Below are positions 42,916-51,275 of a stretch of 64,000 bases of DNA, one piece after another; the first letter of the stretch is position 1; every line of letters starts with the position of its first letter. Under the pieces are notes generated by a model, which saw only the letters and a list, made by a program, of their open reading frames with translations, did not search any database and was not told where the DNA came from. The stretch spans positions 83,308-147,307 of the forward strand of contig NZ_FPBO01000020.1 in assembly GCF_900116645.1 (NCBI RefSeq). Reading direction: 5' to 3'. The translations under genes were made by a program, and so were the position numbers. This DNA comes from Pseudoduganella namucuonensis. Lineage in GTDB: Bacteria > Pseudomonadota > Gammaproteobacteria > Burkholderiales > Burkholderiaceae_D.

Positions 42916-43941
42916 ATGAAACATTTCACGGTATCCATCATTGTCACCATCATCCTGATGGCCTGTGCCTGCTGGTGGGGCTATGAGCGCGGCGGCATGA
43001 GCGGACTGGTCACGGCGCTGTGGATCACCGCCGTGCTGGGCGTCATGGAAGTGTCGCTGTCCTTCGACAACGCGGTGGTGAACGCGGCGGTGTTGCGCAG
43101 TTGGAACGCGTTTTGGCAAAAACTGTTCTTGACGGTCGGTATCCTGGTGGCCGTGTTCGGCATGCGCCTGCTGTTCCCGCTGCTGATCGTTTCCTTGGCC
43201 ACCGGCCTGGGCCTGGTGGATGTGTGGAACATGGCGCTGACCACGCCCGACGAGTATTCCCGCTACCTGACCGGGGTGCATGCGGAGGTGGCGGCCTTCG
43301 GCGGCGCGTTCCTGCTGCTGGTGTTCCTGAACTTCCTGTTCGACGAGGAAAAGGAACTGCACTGGCTGGGCTGGCTGGAGGAAAAACTGGGCAAGGCCGG
43401 CGATGGCCTGTCCATTCTGCTGACCTTGCTCGCGGTGTTCGGCTGCGTGGCCCTGGTGCCGGAACACAGGAAACTGAGCGTGATGACGGCCGGCGTGGTG
43501 GGCGTGGTCATCTACGTGGCGGTGGACTGGCTCAGCGGCCTGCTCGAGAGCAAGGAGCACGATCCGGTCACCGGCGTGGCGCTGGCCAAGGGCGGCATCG
43601 GCGGCTTCATGTACCTGGAGGTGCTGGACGCCTCGTTCAGCTTCGACGGCGTGATCGGCGCCTTCGCCATCACCACCGACGTGGTCATCATCATGCTGGG
43701 CCTGGCCATCGGCGCGATGTACGTGCGCTCGCTGACGGTGTTCCTGGTGCACAAGGGCACGCTGGATGAATTCGTCTTCCTGGAGCACGGCGCGCACTAC
43801 GCGATCGGCATCCTGGCGCTGATCATGCTGGCCAGCGTGAAGTACCACATCCCCGAGTGGTTCACCGGCCTGTCCGGGGTGGCCTTCATCCTCGTTTCGC
43901 TGTGGTCGTCCATCCGGCACCGGCGCGCGATGACGGCGTAG
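42916..43941 (+). CDS. DUF475 (TerC-like) integral membrane protein
   Basis: A 341-residue membrane protein with about eight helices. It has the TerC-like acidic phrases in the membrane: VMEVSLSFDNAVVNAAVL (residues about 43-60) and FMYLEVLDASFSFDGVIGAFA (about 233-253), the mirrored DxxxSFDN/SFDG pattern. TerC relatives are linked to metal-ion handling and tellurite resistance. For DUF475 that is inference. AAAGGGAGCG precedes the ATG. Not in an operon with its divergent neighbour. Confidence 0.88.
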   Translation: MKHFTVSIIVTIILMACACWWGYERGGMSGLVTALWITAVLGVMEVSLSFDNAVVNAAVLRSWNAFWQKLFLTVGILVAVFGMRLLFPLLIVSLATGLGLVDVWNMALTTPDEYSRYLTGVHAEVAAFGGAFLLLVFLNFLFDEEKELHWLGWLEEKLGKAGDGLSILLTLLAVFGCVALVPEHRKLSVMTAGVVGVVIYVAVDWLSGLLESKEHDPVTGVALAKGGIGGFMYLEVLDASFSFDGVIGAFAITTDVVIIMLGLAIGAMYVRSLTVFLVHKGTLDEFVFLEHGAHYAIGILALIMLASVKYHIPEWFTGLSGVAFILVSLWSSIRHRRAMTA

Positions 43942-43991
43942 TGGCGAGACGGTGATAAGATCGCAAGGTTGACACTCTCTATAGACAAGAC

Positions 43992-44366
43992 ATGACCAAA
44001 CCCTTGCGCATCAAACTCATCCTGTTTTGCCTGGTGCTGGCGGCCGGGCTGGCCTTCGCCCTCTACGCGTGGATCGCGCTCAGCGTGTCCTACTCGGAGG
44101 GCGAACGGGCCGGCTACCTGCAGAAGTTCTCCAAGCGGGGCTGGATCTGCAAGACCTGGGAGGGCGAACTGCTGCTGACCTCGATGCCGGGCGCGATTCC
44201 GGAGAAGTTCGAGTTCAGCGTGCGCGATCCCCTGGTCGCCGAGCAATTGACGGCCGCCACCGGCAAGCGCGTGCTGATCAGCTACGCCCAGCACAAGGGC
44301 GTGCCGACCCAGTGCTTCGGCGAGACCGAGTACTACGCCGAGCGCGTGCAGCTCCAGCAGCCCTAG
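43992..44366 (+). CDS. Small single-pass membrane protein, conserved hypothetical
   Basis: A 124-residue protein with one N-terminal membrane helix (LILFCLVLAAGLAFALYAWIAL) and a small exported domain with SYSEGERAGYLQKFSKRGWICKTWEGE, then FEFSVRDPLVAEQL and a C-terminal Cys (PTQCFGETEYY). Two Cys could form a disulphide. Relatives occur widely in betaproteobacteria and are sometimes misnamed 6-phosphogluconate dehydrogenase. I see no such domain. It ends 2 bp before the convergent LysR gene. Confidence 0.8.
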   Translation: MTKPLRIKLILFCLVLAAGLAFALYAWIALSVSYSEGERAGYLQKFSKRGWICKTWEGELLLTSMPGAIPEKFEFSVRDPLVAEQLTAATGKRVLISYAQHKGVPTQCFGETEYYAERVQLQQP

Positions 44367-44368
44367 TG

Positions 44369-45295
44369 CTAAGCACGCGGTCCCGCCAGGGTCCGCAGCG
44401 CCTCCCCGATCTCCGCGCACGTGTCGCGCAGCGCCGCCGCGAAGCGCGCGACGCTGTCCGACGCCGGTCTGTGGCTGGGCAGCACCAGGCTCACCGCGTA
44501 CGGGATCGACTCCGAAAAGCGCCTGATCTCCAGGCCGCGCGGCGCGTACTCCAGCGCCGTCAGCGGATTGACGATGGCCATCCCCACGCCCAGGTTGACC
44601 GTGGCGCACACGGCGCTGGCGCTGAGCGTCTCCACCACCATGCGCCGCTCCACGCCGCGCTCGCGGAACAGGCTGTCCGTGCGCAGGCGGTAGGGGTCCT
44701 CCGGCGCCAGGCACACCACGTCCCTGCCCTCGAAATCCTCCGGCGCCAGCACTTCGCGCGCGCACAGCGGATGGCCCGCCGGCAGCACGCACACCACGTC
44801 CTCCAGCAGCAGCGTTTCGATGGCGGTGCCGGGCGGCGCCGCCAGGTCCTCCGTCAATCCCAGGTGGTAGCGCTGCGCCGACAGCGATTCCTGCAGCGCC
44901 GGCGCCTCCTGCGGCGCGATGCTGACGCTGATGCCGGGATGTCGTTGCCGCGCCAGCCGGCACACCTGCGGCAGCAGGCCGTGCGAGAACGCCGGCAGGC
45001 AGGTGATGCTCAGCTGGCTGTGGCGGTGGTGCCGTATGCCGTCCGCCGCGCTGGCGATGCGCTGCAGGCCGACGTAGCTGCGCTGCACCTCCTCGAACAG
45101 CATCAGCGCCTGCTCGGTCGGCACCAGCTTGGCGCCGGTGCGCTGGAACAGGGTCAGCCCGGTCACGTGCTCGAAGCGGCCCAGTTCGCGACTGATGGTG
45201 GGCTGGGAGGTGTGCAGCATGGCCGCGGCGGCCGTGGCGCTGCCGGTGGACATCACGGCCCAGAACACCTCGACATGTCTAAAATTGAAATTCAT
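44369..45295 (-). CDS. lysR: LysR-type regulator, divergent from lysA
   Basis: A 308-residue LysR-type regulator. The winged helix (residues about 5-60) reads FNFRHVEVFWAVMSTGSATAAAAMLHTSQPTISRELGRFEHVTG. The effector domain follows. It is transcribed away from a diaminopimelate decarboxylase gene, the arrangement by which LysR activates lysA in Escherichia coli, so the same role is inferred. An upstream ATG in frame would start at 45307. 45295 (MNFNFRHVEVF) is preferred as the better-conserved start. The gene ends 2 bp from the convergent small membrane protein. Confidence 0.9.
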   Translation of the reverse strand: MNFNFRHVEVFWAVMSTGSATAAAAMLHTSQPTISRELGRFEHVTGLTLFQRTGAKLVPTEQALMLFEEVQRSYVGLQRIASAADGIRHHRHSQLSITCLPAFSHGLLPQVCRLARQRHPGISVSIAPQEAPALQESLSAQRYHLGLTEDLAAPPGTAIETLLLEDVVCVLPAGHPLCAREVLAPEDFEGRDVVCLAPEDPYRLRTDSLFRERGVERRMVVETLSASAVCATVNLGVGMAIVNPLTALEYAPRGLEIRRFSESIPYAVSLVLPSHRPASDSVARFAAALRDTCAEIGEALRTLAGPRA

Positions 45296-45404
45296 CGGCC
45301 CGAGCATATCAGAAATGAATAGACCTCCGACAAACTGATATTTTTATATTAATGCGCGCACGGCCATACTTTCCCCATCACTGACCACCGACAAGGGAAA
45401 CAAT
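45296..45404. promoter_or_regulatory. lysR-lysA intergenic control region
   Basis: A 109-bp region between the divergent genes. It is A+T-rich in the middle (GATATTTTTATATTAATG, about 45338-45355), where LysR-type T-N11-A sites and both promoters should lie. ACAAGGGAAAC before the lysA ATG is its ribosome binding site. I can mark the region but not a single proven binding site. Confidence 0.5.
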
Positions 45405-46700
45405 ATGGACCACTTCAGCTATATCGACGGACGGCTGCACGCCGAGGGCGTGGACGCGCACGGCATCGTCGAGCGATACGGCAGCCCGGTGTACGTCTAC
45501 TCGGCGCGCACCCTGCGCGAGCACGTGGCCACCCTACGGCAGGCCTTCGCGCCGGCCGCGCCGATGATCTGCTTTTCCGTGAAAAGCTGCGCCAACCTGA
45601 GCGTGCTGCGGCTGCTGGCCGACGCGGGCTGCGGCATGGACGTGGTCAGCGGCGGCGAGCTGTACCGCGCGCTGGCGGCGGGCGTGGCGGCGGACCGGAT
45701 CGTGTTCGCCGGCGTCGGCAAGTCCATGGATGAGATCCGCTACGCCGTCGAACAGGGCGTGCACATGTTCAACGCCGAGTCGGAGGCGGAAATGGCGCGG
45801 CTGGACGAGGCGGCGCTGGCGGCCGGCAAGCGGGTGCGGGTGGCCGTGCGCGTCAATCCGGACGTCGCCGACGCCGGCACGCCGGCCAAGACCTCGACCG
45901 GCGGGCGCCAGACCAAGTTCGGCGTGCCGCTGTCGCGCGCGGCGGCGCTGTTCGTCCCCGGCCGCCATCGCGGGCTGGACGTGTGCGGCGTGCACGTGCA
46001 CCTGGGTTCGCCGATCCACGACACGCGCACCTATCTCGCCGCGATCGGCCGCATCGAGGAGCTGGTGGCGGAAGTGGAACGCGGCGGCGGCCGCGTGGAC
46101 ACCGTCAACCTGGGCGGCGGCTTCCCCGCGCACTACGGCCGGAGCGAAGGCGGCGCGGAGCTGGTCGACATGGGACGCGCGATCTGCGAGCGCCTGGAAC
46201 CGCTGCGGGCGCGCGGCAAGCGCTTCATCATCGAGCCGGGCCGCTCGATCAGCGCCAACGCGGGCGTGCTGTTGACGACGGTGGAATACGTCAAGCAGGG
46301 CTGGGACCGTCTCGTCACGGTGCTGAACGCGGGCATGAACACGCTGCTCAGGCCCAGCATGTACGGGGCCGAGCACTTCATGTGGCCGGCACAGCACGGC
46401 AGCCACACCGGCCACTGGAACGCGCTGGCCGGGCCGAACGCGTTCGAGCCCACCGACATCGTCGGACCGATCTGCGAGACGGGGGACTATTTCGCGCTGG
46501 GCAGGCCACTGCCGCCGATGAAGAGCGGCGACGTGCTGGCGGTGTTTTCCTGCGGCGCCTACGGCATGAGCATGGCGAGCCAGTACAACGCCCGCGCGAG
46601 GCCGGCCGAGGTGATGGTGGACGGGACGGAGGTGCGCGAAATCCGCCGGCGCGAGAGCTACGCCGACCTCGTCGCGCACGAGGTGGACGGGATGAGCTGA
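45405..46700 (+). CDS. lysA: Diaminopimelate decarboxylase (LysA-like)
   Basis: A 431-residue PLP-dependent decarboxylase, last step of lysine synthesis. The PLP lysine is Lys60 in CFSVKSCANLSVL, unusual in reading SVKSC rather than the common AVKAN. HVHLGSPIHD, NLGGGFPAHYG, IIEPGRSISANAG and ETGDYFALGRPLP complete the fold-type III pattern. The CETGD cysteine that reaches the partner subunit is present. It is divergent from a LysR-type gene, as in enteric bacteria. The unusual Lys60 context means a relaxed or related decarboxylase remains possible. Confidence 0.85.
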   Translation: MDHFSYIDGRLHAEGVDAHGIVERYGSPVYVYSARTLREHVATLRQAFAPAAPMICFSVKSCANLSVLRLLADAGCGMDVVSGGELYRALAAGVAADRIVFAGVGKSMDEIRYAVEQGVHMFNAESEAEMARLDEAALAAGKRVRVAVRVNPDVADAGTPAKTSTGGRQTKFGVPLSRAAALFVPGRHRGLDVCGVHVHLGSPIHDTRTYLAAIGRIEELVAEVERGGGRVDTVNLGGGFPAHYGRSEGGAELVDMGRAICERLEPLRARGKRFIIEPGRSISANAGVLLTTVEYVKQGWDRLVTVLNAGMNTLLRPSMYGAEHFMWPAQHGSHTGHWNALAGPNAFEPTDIVGPICETGDYFALGRPLPPMKSGDVLAVFSCGAYGMSMASQYNARARPAEVMVDGTEVREIRRRESYADLVAHEVDGMS

Positions 46701-46716
46701 ACGGCGCCGCCTAAAC

Positions 46717-46785
46717 CCGGGGACAGACTTCCGCGCCACAAATCCCCGCGAAGGCAAGCGCCGGTGAACGCGAGTCTGTCCCCGG
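46717..46785. repeat. Inverted repeat CCGGGGACAGACT/AGTCTGTCCCCGG between convergent genes
   Basis: A 13-bp perfect inverted repeat (46717-46729 and 46773-46785) encloses 43 bp. It lies between lysA and the convergent coiled-coil gene. The GGGGACAGAC core differs from the GGGGTCTGACCCC family but has the same look and position. It may serve as a terminator for one or both genes. Confidence 0.6.
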
Positions 46786-46806
46786 TGGACGCCGGTGGAA
46801 ACCGGC

Positions 46807-49125
46807 TCAGCGCGAGCGCCACACCGAGGTGACCGACTCCGCCGTTTCCTTCAGCCGTCCGATCACGTCGCGGGCCAGCGATTCGGACTGTTCCTGTTCG
46901 GCGCGCGCGCGGGCGGCGGCCAGGGTGGCGGCGAAGGCGCCCTCCTCGTCGGCCAGCTTGCCGTGCGCCTCCTCGGCGGCGACCTTTTCCTCCAACGCGC
47001 TCAGCGCGTTCTGCGCGGCGTGCTGGCGGCGCGCCTCCAGGTCCAGCAGCTTCTGCTTGGCGGCGTTCATGGCCTGCGTGGTGTCGGCCACCTTGCGCTG
47101 CATGGCGGCGTGGGCCTGGGCGGTTTCCATCAAGGCCTTCTGCTCGGCCGCCTTGTCCAGCGCGGCCTGCGTGGCGGCCTGCTCGGCCAGTTCGCGCAGC
47201 CGGGAGAATTCGGCTTGCCGTTCCTCCGCCTCGGCGCGGGCGACCGCCGCGTCGGCGGCGGCCTGCTCGGAGGCCAAACGCTCCTCGACGGCTTGCGCCG
47301 CGCGCGCCTCGGCGGCGCTGGCGTTGCGCTGATGGACCAGCTTTTCGTCGATGACGGCCAGCGAACGGCGCTCGATCTCGACGAATTCCCGCTCGGCCTT
47401 CAGCAGCTCGGCCGCCTGCGCGGCCTTTTCCTCTTCGACGCGGGCGCGTTCCTGGTGCACCTCGGCCAGTTCCACCGCCAGCCGGGCTTGCGCGGCCACG
47501 GCCTGCGCGGCGCTGGCCTTCTGGTCCGCCTCGGCTTCCACTTGTTCGGTCATCAGGCGGATCGCGGCGGCTTCCTTGTCGGCAGCCTGGGCCAGACGCT
47601 GCTCGGCCTCCCGCTGCTGGCGCAGGGCCTCGGCCTGTTGCTGTTCGGCGGCCACGCGCAGTTGCGCGGCGGCCTGGGCCTCCTCTTCCGCCTCCAGGCG
47701 CTCCTTCAGCGCGGCGATGGCCAGCTGCTCGGCGGCCACGCGTTCCCGCTCGGCCGCCAGCACGCGGGCGGCCAGCTCGGCCTGCTCCCCGGCCAGCGCG
47801 GTGGCGGCCTGCTGCGCTTCCATGTGGGCGGTGAGCGCGGCGATCTCGACCTCCTCGGCCTCGTTTTGGGCCTTGATCAGTTCGGCGGCGGCGCGCGACA
47901 GCGAGACGCGTTCCTGGGCCAGTTCGGCGGCGCGCTGCTGTTCCAGGCTGTCGGCGCGGGCGGCCTCGGCGGCGGCCTGCTCGGCGGCCTGGCGCAGGCT
48001 GGCCTGCTCCGTCGCGTGCTTCTCGGCTTCCACCTTGGCCAGCGCCTCGATCTCGGCCTGCCGCTCCGCCTCGGCGCGGGCCAGCGCGGTGTCGCGCAGT
48101 TCGCGGTCCGCCTCGATGCGCGCCTCGGTGGCCGCCATGATGCGGGCGTCGGCGTCGCGGCGGGCCTGGGCGCTGGTGGCGGCCATGGCCTCCAGGCGCT
48201 CGCGCTGGACGGCGGCGTCGCGGATTTCCTTCTCGGTCTGCAGGCGCAGGTGCAGCGACTTGGCGGCGCTGCGCTCGGATTCGGCCTTGGCAAGCGCGAT
48301 CGCTTCGCGTTCCTGCTCCAGGTGGGCCAGCGCGCGGGCCTCCTCCAGCGCGCGCGCCTCGGCGGCGGCGCGGTTGTAGGCCGATTCCAGCGCGATCTGG
48401 TCGGCGCGCTCGCGCTGCACGGTCAGTTCCAGCGCCTCGGCCTCGGCGTCGGCCAGAGTCTGCGCGGTCTGGCGGGCGCCGTGGGCGTGGCGCTCGCGTT
48501 CGCGCGCCAGCGTCGCCAGTCGGGCGTCGGCCGACGCGATGCCGGCCACCTCCTCGCGCGCGGCCTGCACGGCGGCCAGGCGCTCGGCGGCCTGCAGGCG
48601 GGCTTGTTCGGTTTGCGCGGCCAGTTCCTCGGCGGCGCGCGCCGCCTGCTCGGCCATGACGGCCTCGGCGGCGATCTGCTCGCTGGCGCGCTTGCGGCTT
48701 TCCTCCTCGGCGCGGGCGCGCTGCTCGGCGGCCAGGCGCACTTGCACGTCGGTCTCGGCGCGGGCGCGCAGTTCGGCGGTTTCCAGTTTGACGGCTTCCA
48801 GGCGGGCCACGCTGGCCTGGGCGGCGGCGCGCAGGCTTTCCAGGCGCTCGCGGTTGGCGGAAATGGCCTCCTCGGCGGCCTGGGCGCTTTGCTGCGCGGC
48901 GGCGGCGGCGGCCGCGTCCATGGCGGCGCGGTCGTCGGCCAGCGCGCGGGCGCGGGCCTCGGCGTGGGCGCGGTTCTCGGCCGCGCAGGCGGCCTTGGCC
49001 TCGGCCTCGACGCGGGCGATGGCCTCCTGGATCGCTTTCATCTCCATCTGCGCGCGGGGCGCGGGCGCGGCGCCCTCTTCGTCCGGGAAGTCGGCTTGGA
49101 AAGACTGGTCCGCTGGTGCTTGCAT
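46807..49125 (-). CDS. Long alanine/glutamate-rich coiled-coil protein
   Basis: A 772-residue protein with no membrane helix or signal peptide. After about 25 disordered residues it is an almost unbroken alpha-helical coiled coil of Ala, Glu, Arg and Gln heptads (such as AEARARALADDRAAMDAAAAAA) to about residue 735, then a short tail ending VTSVWRSR. No catalytic domain. Proteins of this shape act as scaffolds or cytoskeletal/stalk elements. No function is claimed here. A long antisense ORF (46795-49290) is a shadow. It stands alone on the minus strand, convergent with lysA. Confidence 0.72.
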   Translation of the reverse strand: MQAPADQSFQADFPDEEGAAPAPRAQMEMKAIQEAIARVEAEAKAACAAENRAHAEARARALADDRAAMDAAAAAAAQQSAQAAEEAISANRERLESLRAAAQASVARLEAVKLETAELRARAETDVQVRLAAEQRARAEEESRKRASEQIAAEAVMAEQAARAAEELAAQTEQARLQAAERLAAVQAAREEVAGIASADARLATLARERERHAHGARQTAQTLADAEAEALELTVQRERADQIALESAYNRAAAEARALEEARALAHLEQEREAIALAKAESERSAAKSLHLRLQTEKEIRDAAVQRERLEAMAATSAQARRDADARIMAATEARIEADRELRDTALARAEAERQAEIEALAKVEAEKHATEQASLRQAAEQAAAEAARADSLEQQRAAELAQERVSLSRAAAELIKAQNEAEEVEIAALTAHMEAQQAATALAGEQAELAARVLAAERERVAAEQLAIAALKERLEAEEEAQAAAQLRVAAEQQQAEALRQQREAEQRLAQAADKEAAAIRLMTEQVEAEADQKASAAQAVAAQARLAVELAEVHQERARVEEEKAAQAAELLKAEREFVEIERRSLAVIDEKLVHQRNASAAEARAAQAVEERLASEQAAADAAVARAEAEERQAEFSRLRELAEQAATQAALDKAAEQKALMETAQAHAAMQRKVADTTQAMNAAKQKLLDLEARRQHAAQNALSALEEKVAAEEAHGKLADEEGAFAATLAAARARAEQEQSESLARDVIGRLKETAESVTSVWRSR

Positions 49126-49203
49126 GAGAGTACTCGCTTAATCTGGGAGATCGGGGAATGCCGAGTACCCATTATCAAGGAGCGTGTCCACCGTCCAGGC
49201 GGC

Positions 49204-49223
49204 GAAAAGGCGGGTAAACCCGC
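49204..49223 (-). terminator. Terminator downstream of srkA
   Basis: GGCGGGT (49208-49214) pairs with ACCCGCC (49217-49223). Read on the minus strand the stem is followed by TTTT (49204-49207). It is about 90 bp downstream of the srkA stop, past a palindromic repeat. Confidence 0.55.
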
Positions 49224-49264
49224 CTCAATTCGCCGATTCCGCCGCTGCCTGGCGGCGCGCCCAC

Positions 49265-49311
49265 ACTGCCGACGCCGGTTTGGGGTCTGACCCCAAAGCG
49301 GCGTCGGCAGT
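49265..49311. repeat. Palindromic GGGGTCTGACCCC element at the srkA 3' end
   Basis: ACTGCCGACGCCG (49265-49277) is the exact complement of CGGCGTCGGCAGT (49299-49311) and encloses TTTGGGGTCTGACCCCAAA. It overlaps the last base of the srkA stop. The same arms and nearly the same core occur at 10139-10188. Confidence 0.8.
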
Positions 49312-50321
49312 TAGACTTGGATCGGCGCCTCGTCCATCAAGGCGATCTGCTCGCGCAGTTCGAGGACGCGGTCTTGCCAGTAGCGCTGGGTGTTGAACCA
49401 GGGGAAGGCCACGGGGAAGGCGGGGTCGTTCCAGCGCCGCGCGATCCACGCGGAATAGTGGACCAGCCGCAGGGTGCGCAGCGCCTCGATCAGGTGCAGC
49501 TCGCGCGGGTCGAAGTCGCAGAAGTCCTCGTAGCCGGCCAGGATGTCGCACATCTGCCCCACCATCTCGCCCCGCTCGCCGGACAGCATCATCCACAGGT
49601 CCTGGATGGCGGGACCGGTGCGGCTGTCGTCGAAGTCGACGAAGTGCGGCCCGGCGTCGGTCCACAGCACGTTGCCGCCGTGGCAATCGCCGTGCAGGCG
49701 CAGCGTGGCCACGGCGCCGGCCCGGTCGTAGCAGCGCTGCACGCCGTCCAGCGCCTGCGCCAGCACGCTGCCGTAGGCGTCCTTCAGTTCGGGCGGGATG
49801 AAGCCGTTGGCCAGCAGGTAGTCGCGCGGCTCGCGGCCGAAGGTGTCGAGGTCCAGCGCGGGACGCTCGCGGTAGGTCTCCAGCTTGCCGACCGCGTGGA
49901 TGCGGCCGATGAAGCGCCCGGTCCATTCCAGCACGGCGGGGTCGCCCAGTTCGGGCGCGCGGCCGCCGTGGCGCGGAAACACGGAGAAGCGGTAACCCTG
50001 GTAGCTGTGCAGCGTGCGGCCGTCCAGCGCCAGCGCCGGCACCACCGGAATCTCGCGCTCGGCCAGCTCGGCCACGAAGCGGTGCTCCTCGAGGATGGCC
50101 GCGTCGCTCCAGCGCTCGGGGCGGTAGAACTTGGCGATCAGCGGCTTGTCGTCCTCGATGCCGACCTGGTAGACGCGGTTTTCATAGCTGTTCAGCGCCA
50201 GCAGGCGGCCGTCGCCGCGCAGGCCGACGCTGTCGAGGGCGTCGAGCACGCAATCGGGGCCGAGGGCGGCGTAGGGGTGGGGCTGGTCTGCGGGCCGGTC
50301 CGCTGGAGTGTGTGGGTTCAT
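49311..50321 (-). CDS. srkA: Stress-response kinase SrkA (YihE family)
   Basis: A 336-residue aminoglycoside-phosphotransferase-fold kinase. In Escherichia coli SrkA (YihE) protects against stress-induced cell death. Lys64 (LIAKFYRPERW) contacts ATP, Asp212 in LHGDCHGGN is the catalytic base, and FVDFDD (about 227-232) binds metal. The length and motif order match YihE. The start at 50321 is chosen over 50390, as a TACAAT lies 6 bp upstream of it. It is divergent from the YecA-type gene. The stress role is from the family, not shown here. Confidence 0.93.
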   Translation of the reverse strand: MNPHTPADRPADQPHPYAALGPDCVLDALDSVGLRGDGRLLALNSYENRVYQVGIEDDKPLIAKFYRPERWSDAAILEEHRFVAELAEREIPVVPALALDGRTLHSYQGYRFSVFPRHGGRAPELGDPAVLEWTGRFIGRIHAVGKLETYRERPALDLDTFGREPRDYLLANGFIPPELKDAYGSVLAQALDGVQRCYDRAGAVATLRLHGDCHGGNVLWTDAGPHFVDFDDSRTGPAIQDLWMMLSGERGEMVGQMCDILAGYEDFCDFDPRELHLIEALRTLRLVHYSAWIARRWNDPAFPVAFPWFNTQRYWQDRVLELREQIALMDEAPIQV

Positions 50322-50333
50322 GCCGCCATTGTA
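50322..50333 (-). promoter_or_regulatory. -10 box directly before the srkA start (possible leaderless mRNA)
   Basis: On the minus strand TACAAT (50328-50333) lies 6 bp from the ATG, with no room for a Shine-Dalgarno. A normally placed start site would fall at or next to the ATG, as for yigZ. The -35 is not convincing. Confidence 0.4.
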
Positions 50334-50408
50334 GCGCTCCCGCCTTTTTCCGCCCGGAAGCCGCGCCGCAGCGTATACTGTCGGCTTCAATCAAGAAAGA
50401 TCAAGCAT

Positions 50409-51101
50409 ATGTCATCACTCGAACAGCCATTATCCGAAAAAGAATTCGACGAACTCGACAACTTCCTGCTGTCCGAGCGCAGCCCGGAGGATTCGATGAC
50501 GATGGATCACCTGCACGGCTACCTGACCGCCATCGCCATCGGCCCGGAGCCGATCATGCCGGCCGAGTGGCTGTCGCGCGTGTGGGGTCCGGACGGCAAG
50601 GACGCGCCCAAGTTCAAGAATCCGAAGGAAGAGGAACGCATCGTCAACCTGATCATGCGCTTCATGAACGAGGTGCTGGTGACGTTCGAGGTGGCGCCCA
50701 AGGAGTTCGAGCCGCTGTTCGTCGAGCACGAGGTCGATGGCCAGACGCTGATCGACGCCGAGGCGTGGTGCTGGGGCTTCTGGGAAGGCATGGAGCTGCG
50801 TCCCGGTTCGTGGGACGAGATCTGGGATTCCGAAGTGGGCGACCTGATGCGTCCGATCTACCTGCTGGGCGCGGACGAGATCGAAGAGGACGAGCTGCCG
50901 CTGGTGGAGGATCCGGTCAAGGCGCACAAGCTGGGCCAGGAACTGGAAGCCAACCTGCCGGCCATCTACAAGTTCTGGGTGCCGCGCCGCAAGGCGCCGG
51001 TGGCCACCATCAAGCGCGAAGAGCCGAAAGTCGGCCGCAACGACGACTGCCCTTGCGGCAGCGGCAAAAAGTACAAGAAGTGCCACGGCGCCGAGTCCTG
51101 A
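50409..51101 (+). CDS. YecA/UPF0149-family protein with C-terminal SEC-C motif
   Basis: A 230-residue soluble protein. The N-terminal UPF0149/YecA domain (about residues 1-180, with MDHLHGYLTAIAIGPEPIMPAEWL and WCWGFWEGMELR) is joined to a SecA-type zinc finger at the end (GRNDDCPCGSGKKYKKCHG, about 209-227; Cys-X-Cys and Cys-His). SEC-C motifs bind zinc and often contact ribosomes or SecB. Function of this family is unknown. It is divergent from srkA, with a TATACT box at 50374-50379. The length is normal for the family. Confidence 0.9.
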   Translation: MSSLEQPLSEKEFDELDNFLLSERSPEDSMTMDHLHGYLTAIAIGPEPIMPAEWLSRVWGPDGKDAPKFKNPKEEERIVNLIMRFMNEVLVTFEVAPKEFEPLFVEHEVDGQTLIDAEAWCWGFWEGMELRPGSWDEIWDSEVGDLMRPIYLLGADEIEEDELPLVEDPVKAHKLGQELEANLPAIYKFWVPRRKAPVATIKREEPKVGRNDDCPCGSGKKYKKCHGAES

Positions 51102-51118
51102 TCCCTTCGTAGCCCCCC

Positions 51119-51172
51119 CGGGCTGACAATCTTTGTCAGCCCGCCTCCCCTCCCCGCTGACAAATATTGTCC
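51119..51172 (+). promoter_or_regulatory. Two related dyads TGACAA-N3-TTGTCA upstream of the DUF1800 gene
   Basis: CGGGCTGACAA (51119-51129) pairs with TTGTCAGCCCG (51133-51143) around TCT. A second dyad, TGACAAATATTGTC, lies at about 51158-51171. Both contain the arms TGACAA/TTGTCA, with centres about 34 bp apart. They are over 100 bp upstream of the DUF1800 ATG. They could be operator sites, or the first could terminate the YecA-type gene. Confidence 0.5.
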
Positions 51173-51275
51173 TTCGCCACCGCGCCCGCGGCTGCGGGTG
51201 TGAATTCCCGTCACTTTTTGCCTGGCACACAACTTGCCACATGGAAACTTGGAGAACAACACCAAGGAGAATTCC

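Noticed and set aside
46795..49290. An 831-codon Gly/Leu-rich plus-strand frame opposite the coiled-coil gene
   Set aside because: The sense strand is a heptad-repeat coiled coil. The antisense product is a compositional mirror.
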